DNA of 9,559 nucleotides from contig JACCRJ010000300.1 of the NCBI GenBank assembly GCA_013813615.1, positions 1-9,559 on the forward strand. The letters are read 5' to 3'. The stretch's first letter is position 1, and each line of letters opens with the position of its first letter. Source of the stretch: Lautropia sp. Its GTDB lineage: Bacteria > Pseudomonadota > Gammaproteobacteria > Burkholderiales > Burkholderiaceae_E. Positions 5,457-9,559 of the stretch are shown here, one piece after another. The position numbers were made by a program, and so were the translations under genes. The notes under the pieces were generated by a model. It was not told where the DNA came from, did not search any database, and saw only the letters and a program-made list of their open reading frames with translations.

Positions 5457-8400
5457 GTGCGCCTTAAGCAGGTCAAACTTTCCGGCTTCAAGTCTTTTTG
5501 CGATCCCACCACCTTCGATCTGCCCGGCCAGCTGGTTGGGGTGGTAGGCCCCAACGGTTGCGGCAAGTCCAACATCATCGATGCAGCCCGCTGGGTGCTG
5601 GGCGAATCCCGCGCGGCGGAGTTGCGCGGCGAATCCATGCAGGACGTGATCTTCAACGGCTCGGGCGAGCGAAAGCCGGCGTCGCGCGCCAGCGTGGAGA
5701 TGGTCTTCGACAACAGCCTCGGGCGGGTCGGCGGCGCGTGGAGCGGTTTTGCCGACATTTCCGTCAAACGCGTGCTGACCCGGGACGGCCAATCGACCTA
5801 CCTGATCAACCAGCAGGTCGTGCGGCGCAAGGACGTGCACGATATCTTCCTCGGCACCGGGCTCGGGCCGCGCGCCTACGCCATCATCGGGCAGGGCACC
5901 ATCTCGCGCATCATCGAGGCGAAGCCGGATGAGCTGCGGGTTTTCTTCGAGGAAGCGGCTGGGGTCTCCAAATACAAGGAGCGGCGCCGCGAGACCGAGA
6001 ACCGGCTCTCGGACACTCGTGACAACCTCACGCGGGTGGAAGACATCCTGCGGGAACTGAACGGTCAGATCGATAAGCTCGAGCAGCAGGCGGAGGTCGC
6101 CGGTCAATTTCGCGCACTGGAGCAGGAGCGCTCCGACAAACAGCAATGGCTCTGGCTGATCCGCCGTGACGACGCGCTGTCGGAGCAGCAGCGCATCGAG
6201 AAGGCCACCGTTGAGATCGAGCTCGCCATCGAAACCCTTCAGTCGCGGCTGCGTTCGGTCGAGGCGCAGCTCGTGCAGAACCGCGAGGAAGTGCATCGAT
6301 CCGTCGACGAGGTCAGCCGGCGCCAGGCCAGCTTCTACGAGGTGAACAGCCGGATCTCCGCGCTCGAGAGCCAGATCAGGCTGGTGACCCAGAACCGCGC
6401 CCAACTGCAGGAACGCATCGTTGCGCTGGGGACCCAGATCGACGGCGCGCGCGCCCTGTCGGGCAGCGCAGCTGCAGAGCTCGGCGAGGTCGGCGCCCGA
6501 ATCGAGGAAGCGACCGGGCAAAGCCGGGCGGCGCAGGCACGGGTCGGGCAGGCCGCGGCGCTGCTGGCGCAGTGCCGGGAGCACGACGAACAGGCGCGGG
6601 ATGCGGTGGAAACCGTGCGTCATTCGCTTGCCGATGCCCGGCAGGCGAAGCAGGTCATCGGCGTGCGCCGGAATTCGATCGAGGAAGCGGTGGCGTCGCT
6701 CACGCAACGGCAGTCGCGCCTGCAGTCCGAACTCGACCGGCTCGAGGCGCCGCCGCTGGAAGCGCTCGAGCTGCTGCAGATGGATCTGGAGGCGGCGCGC
6801 GAACAGGAACTCGCGAGCGCACAGGAGCAGGAAGCGCTGGATGCGAAGGGCCGGGCGACCGAGGCTGGACGGGAGCCTTCCCGCCAGCAACTGCAGGCGG
6901 CGCTGAGCAAGGCGTCGACCATCGAAGCCCGGATCAGCGTGCTGTCCCAGCTGCAGGCAAGGATGCACAGCGAGCAGAAGGTGAAGCCCTGGCTGCTTCG
7001 CCATGGCGTCGCCGAGAGCGTCGAGCGGCTCTGGCAGCGGGTGAGCATCGAGCCGGGCTGGGAGTTGGCGGTGGAAGCGGCGCTGCGCGAGCGCGTCCAC
7101 AGTCTCGAGATTGCCGACGGAGAGCGTCTTGCGCAGATGCTCGACGACAGCCCGCCGGGCAAGGTCTGCCTGTTCCTTCGAGACAGGGTAGACACGTCGT
7201 CGCGCGCGCTGCCCGCCCACCTCACGCCGCTGGCGGCGATGGTCCATTGCCCCGATCAGCAGCTGGCGAACCTGGTCGATGAATGGCTGGGCGGCTGCTT
7301 CGCCGCGGACACGGCCGAACAGGCCTTCGCCGCCCGCAGCGACCTGCCGCCGGGCGGGCGCTTCGTCGTCACGGCCGGCCACGCGATCGGGCGCTTCGAC
7401 GTCTCGCTGTTCGCGCTGGATTCGGACGAGGACGGCGTGCTCGCGCGCCAGCAGGAGCTGCGGAACCTGGCGCGCGAGCAGCGCGCGCAAAGGCTCATCA
7501 CCGACGAGGCGCGCCAGCATGCGGAGCGCGTCGAAGCCGAAGCCGCGGCTTTGTCCGCGCAGATCGCGCTGGCCCGAGAGGCGCATGCCCGCGCGCTGCG
7601 CCGCGCATCCACCGCAGCCATCGAGCACGACCGGATGGCGCAGGCCGTCAGCCAGCGGACTGCAACCCATGACCGGCTGACCGCGGAACTGGCGGAGATC
7701 GTGCAGCAGTCGACCAGCCGCGCCGACGCCGGCAGCGCGGCGGAAGCCGAACTGGCGCAGCTCGAGGCGGAGATCGAAGTCCGCGCCGGGGAGCTGGAGC
7801 GGGTCCGTCGGGATGCGGAAGGCGCCTCCCAGGCGCTGGCTTCCGCCCGGAACGAATCGCAGGCGGCTGAACTCGCGCTGCAGGAAAGCAGCTTTGCCGT
7901 GCGCTCGGCAGAGCAGCAGGCAGCCAGCCTCAGGCAGCAGATCGCGATCGCCGAGGAGACCCTGGTCAAGGCCGTCGCGGAGCAGCAGCGGCTGGAGGAT
8001 GGACTGGGTCGGCTATCCGACGAGGAGGCGCGTCTGCAGCTCGAGCAGTGTCTGGAGGAACGGATCGCGGCGGAGCAGGCGCTGAGCGCCGCGCGCGGGC
8101 TTGCCGATCAGCTCTCCGGCGCGCTGCGCCAGCTGGACGAGGAGCGCCTGAAGCTGGAGCGCAGCCAGGAGCCCCTGCGCAGCCAGCGCACGGACCTGAA
8201 GCTGAAGGAGCAGGCCGCGCGGCTCACCGCCGAGCAGATGAGCCAGTCGCTTGTGGAAATGGAGGCCGAGGAGGGCGCGCTGAAGAGCCGGCTGGATTCG
8301 CTTGAAGCCCGGCCCAAACCCTCCTGGCTGCAATCGGAAGTGACGCGGCTCAACCAGGCCATTGCAGGACTGGGACCGGTAAACCTCGCCGCGCTCGACG

Positions 8401-8987
8401 AAGTCACCGGTTCGCGCGAGCGGCGCAACTTCCTCGCCGCCCAGTCCGCCGACCTGTACGAGGCGGTGACGACGCTGGAGAATGCGATTCGAACCATCGA
8501 TCAGGAATCCCGGGCATTGCTGCAGCATACCTACGACGCCGTCAACACCGAGTTCGGCAGGCTGTTCCCGATGCTCTTTGGCGGCGGCGACGCAAAGCTG
8601 GTGCTGACCGGCGGCGAGATCCTCGACGCCGGCGTGCAGGTGGTGGCACAGCCCCCGGGCAAGAAGAACGCATCGATACAACTGCTTTCAGGTGGCGAGA
8701 AGGCGCTTACCGCGATCGCACTGGTGTTCGCCATCTTCAAGCTGAATCCCGCCCCGTTCTGCCTGCTGGACGAGGTCGATGCGCCGCTCGACGACGCCAA
8801 CACCGAGCGCTACTCGCGCATGGTGAAGTCGATGGCGGTCGAAACCCAGTTCCTGTTCATCACCCACAACAAGATCGCAATGGAGATGGCCGAGCAGCTG
8901 ATCGGTGTCACGATGCAGGAGCGGGGAGTTTCACGCGTGGTCGCGGTGGATCTCCTGTCCGCGACCAGGATGGCTGAGGCAGCGTGA
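5457..8987 (+). CDS. smc: Chromosome segregation ATPase SMC
   Basis: SMC is the large coiled-coil ATPase that, as a dimer with ScpA and ScpB, loads on DNA and extrudes loops to organise and separate sister chromosomes. The 1176-residue length is normal for the family. The N-terminal head holds RLKQVKLSGFKSF (2-14), Walker A GPNGCGKSN (31-39) and the Q-loop IIGQGTIS around 143-150. A first coiled coil runs from about 165 to 500, rich in Glu, Gln, Arg, Leu and Ala heptads. The hinge is at about 505-665, including GWELAVEAALRERVHSLEI and DGVLARQQEL. A second coil follows to about 1000. The C-terminal head has the ABC signature LSGGEK (1077-1082), Walker B CLLDEVDAPLDD with Asp1105 and Glu1106, and FITHNK as the switch histidine. 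The start is GTG at 5457, with AGAGG six bases before it. The end overlaps the next gene by GTGA. No truncation or frameshift is visible. MukB is excluded by the canonical heads. Confidence 0.98.
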   Translation: MRLKQVKLSGFKSFCDPTTFDLPGQLVGVVGPNGCGKSNIIDAARWVLGESRAAELRGESMQDVIFNGSGERKPASRASVEMVFDNSLGRVGGAWSGFADISVKRVLTRDGQSTYLINQQVVRRKDVHDIFLGTGLGPRAYAIIGQGTISRIIEAKPDELRVFFEEAAGVSKYKERRRETENRLSDTRDNLTRVEDILRELNGQIDKLEQQAEVAGQFRALEQERSDKQQWLWLIRRDDALSEQQRIEKATVEIELAIETLQSRLRSVEAQLVQNREEVHRSVDEVSRRQASFYEVNSRISALESQIRLVTQNRAQLQERIVALGTQIDGARALSGSAAAELGEVGARIEEATGQSRAAQARVGQAAALLAQCREHDEQARDAVETVRHSLADARQAKQVIGVRRNSIEEAVASLTQRQSRLQSELDRLEAPPLEALELLQMDLEAAREQELASAQEQEALDAKGRATEAGREPSRQQLQAALSKASTIEARISVLSQLQARMHSEQKVKPWLLRHGVAESVERLWQRVSIEPGWELAVEAALRERVHSLEIADGERLAQMLDDSPPGKVCLFLRDRVDTSSRALPAHLTPLAAMVHCPDQQLANLVDEWLGGCFAADTAEQAFAARSDLPPGGRFVVTAGHAIGRFDVSLFALDSDEDGVLARQQELRNLAREQRAQRLITDEARQHAERVEAEAAALSAQIALAREAHARALRRASTAAIEHDRMAQAVSQRTATHDRLTAELAEIVQQSTSRADAGSAAEAELAQLEAEIEVRAGELERVRRDAEGASQALASARNESQAAELALQESSFAVRSAEQQAASLRQQIAIAEETLVKAVAEQQRLEDGLGRLSDEEARLQLEQCLEERIAAEQALSAARGLADQLSGALRQLDEERLKLERSQEPLRSQRTDLKLKEQAARLTAEQMSQSLVEMEAEEGALKSRLDSLEARPKPSWLQSEVTRLNQAIAGLGPVNLAALDEVTGSRERRNFLAAQSADLYEAVTTLENAIRTIDQESRALLQHTYDAVNTEFGRLFPMLFGGGDAKLVLTGGEILDAGVQVVAQPPGKKNASIQLLSGGEKALTAIALVFAIFKLNPAPFCLLDEVDAPLDDANTERYSRMVKSMAVETQFLFITHNKIAMEMAEQLIGVTMQERGVSRVVAVDLLSATRMAEAA

Positions 8988-9559
8988 GCACCCTGACCAT
9001 CAGCATCATTGCCCTGGTCGTCTTCGTCGTCGGCGCCGTGGTGCTCTTCAATTTCTGGCAGGCGCGCGGCAGCCGAGGCCTGCCGCGGGACGGCGTAGGC
9101 GGCCAGCGGGATGGCCGCCACCGGTACGGCAGCCTGAACTCCCCGTCGGCCAAGGCCGCCCGGGGTCTGCGCGACGAGCGGCCAGGCAGCCACCGCTGGC
9201 AACCCGGACCCGAACAGAACGCGTGGGCGAGGCAGCGCCGCGAGCCGACACTGGTCGCCGACGATGATCAAGCTGCGGCGGCGCGGGTGCCGCCCGGCAT
9301 TGCCGGCCGCGATGGCGCTTCGCCGGCAGAAACGGACGCCGAGTGGCCGCGCGGCTCTTACATGACTGCCGACGATGGCGTGGAGGCGGAGCAGGCGCGG
9401 GCAGGGGAGGCGCAACGGGCCGCGCAGGCCAGGCGCGAGTCGGCGGGCCAGGCAGAAGGCGGCGCTGGCGGCGTTAGCGCCGTTGGCGGGGTCGGTGAAT
9501 TCGGCGGCTCCGGCGACTTTGACGGCGATCGCTGGGACACCGGTCCACTGCCTGACCGG
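8984..9559 (+). CDS. zipA: ZipA-like cell division protein, N-terminal part (3' end cut by window edge)
   Basis: ZipA anchors FtsZ filaments to the inner membrane during division. The 192 codons seen here encode only the N-terminal anchor and linker; the FtsZ-binding C-terminal domain lies beyond the window. Residues 4-25 (LTISIIALVVFVVGAVVLFNFW) form one strongly hydrophobic membrane segment at the extreme N terminus, followed by basic residues, which fits ZipA topology (short periplasmic N terminus, cytoplasmic linker). RREPTL at 85-90 followed by acidic residues recalls a REPSF-acidic motif I remember from Pseudomonas ZipA. The linker is rich in Gly, Ala, Arg and Asp rather than Pro and Gln, with a Gly-rich stretch at about 158-182. 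The GTG start overlaps the smc stop (GTGA), and GAGG lies four bases before it. A zipA gene after smc is common in gamma- and betaproteobacteria. Identity rests on topology, motif and position, so it is less sure than the others. Confidence 0.77.
   Translation, partial: MSTLTISIIALVVFVVGAVVLFNFWQARGSRGLPRDGVGGQRDGRHRYGSLNSPSAKAARGLRDERPGSHRWQPGPEQNAWARQRREPTLVADDDQAAAARVPPGIAGRDGASPAETDAEWPRGSYMTADDGVEAEQARAGEAQRAAQARRESAGQAEGGAGGVSAVGGVGEFGGSGDFDGDRWDTGPLPDR

Noticed and set aside
5454..7670. Long minus-strand open frame (738 codons) antisense to smc
   Set aside because: It mirrors the codon pattern of smc, a typical shadow in high-GC DNA; its translation is Arg/Leu/Gln-rich with no recognisable domain, while smc is unambiguous.
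6100..8350. Repeated Glu/Ala/Arg/Gln-rich sequence as possible tandem repeats
   Set aside because: These are the heptad-rich coiled-coil arms of SMC; the similarity is compositional, with no exact DNA repeat unit.

Overview
The window is a gene-dense, high-GC chromosomal segment with GC-rich third codon positions. Gene content and the closest remembered homologues point to a betaproteobacterium, possibly of the Rhodocyclales or Accumulibacter kind. That placement is inferred from family resemblance and gene order, not from a search. I see no RNA gene, insertion sequence, prophage, CRISPR array or other sign of recent transfer. The genes are mostly core functions.

Layout. A divergent promoter region at about 5319-5456 splits the window. 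Leftward on the minus strand, in transcription order, lie queF (short-form 7-cyano-7-deazaguanine reductase, 5318-4890), dapC (succinyldiaminopimelate aminotransferase, 4893-3664), a 245-base gap, dapD (tetrahydrodipicolinate N-succinyltransferase, 3418-2579), a PilT/PilU-family ATPase (2533-1304), a YffB/ArsC-like thioredoxin-fold protein (1304-927) and prmB (ribosomal protein L3 glutamine methyltransferase, from 923, with its 3' end cut by the window edge). Rightward on the plus strand lie smc (chromosome condensation ATPase, GTG start at 5457, 1176 residues) and the beginning of a zipA-like cell-division gene (from 8984, cut by the window edge).

How the genes work together. DapD and DapC catalyse consecutive steps of the succinylase branch of diaminopimelate/lysine synthesis. 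The next enzyme, DapE, is absent from the interval where its usual neighbours YffB and PrmB sit only three bases apart. QueF (queuosine tRNA modification) and PrmB (ribosomal protein modification) serve translation. Tight coupling ties much of the leftward set together: GTGA between queF and dapC, TGATG between the ATPase and yffB, and three bases between yffB and prmB. The dapC-dapD gap may divide it into two transcription units. SMC and the ZipA-like protein also overlap by GTGA, joining chromosome segregation with division.

The points most worth a second look are the pilus-type ATPase inside a diaminopimelate cluster, with its long low-complexity tail and distinct C-terminal peptide; the missing dapE; the shared TATTATA element between smc and queF; and the palindromic dapC-dapD gap. 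I found no convincing new biological system.
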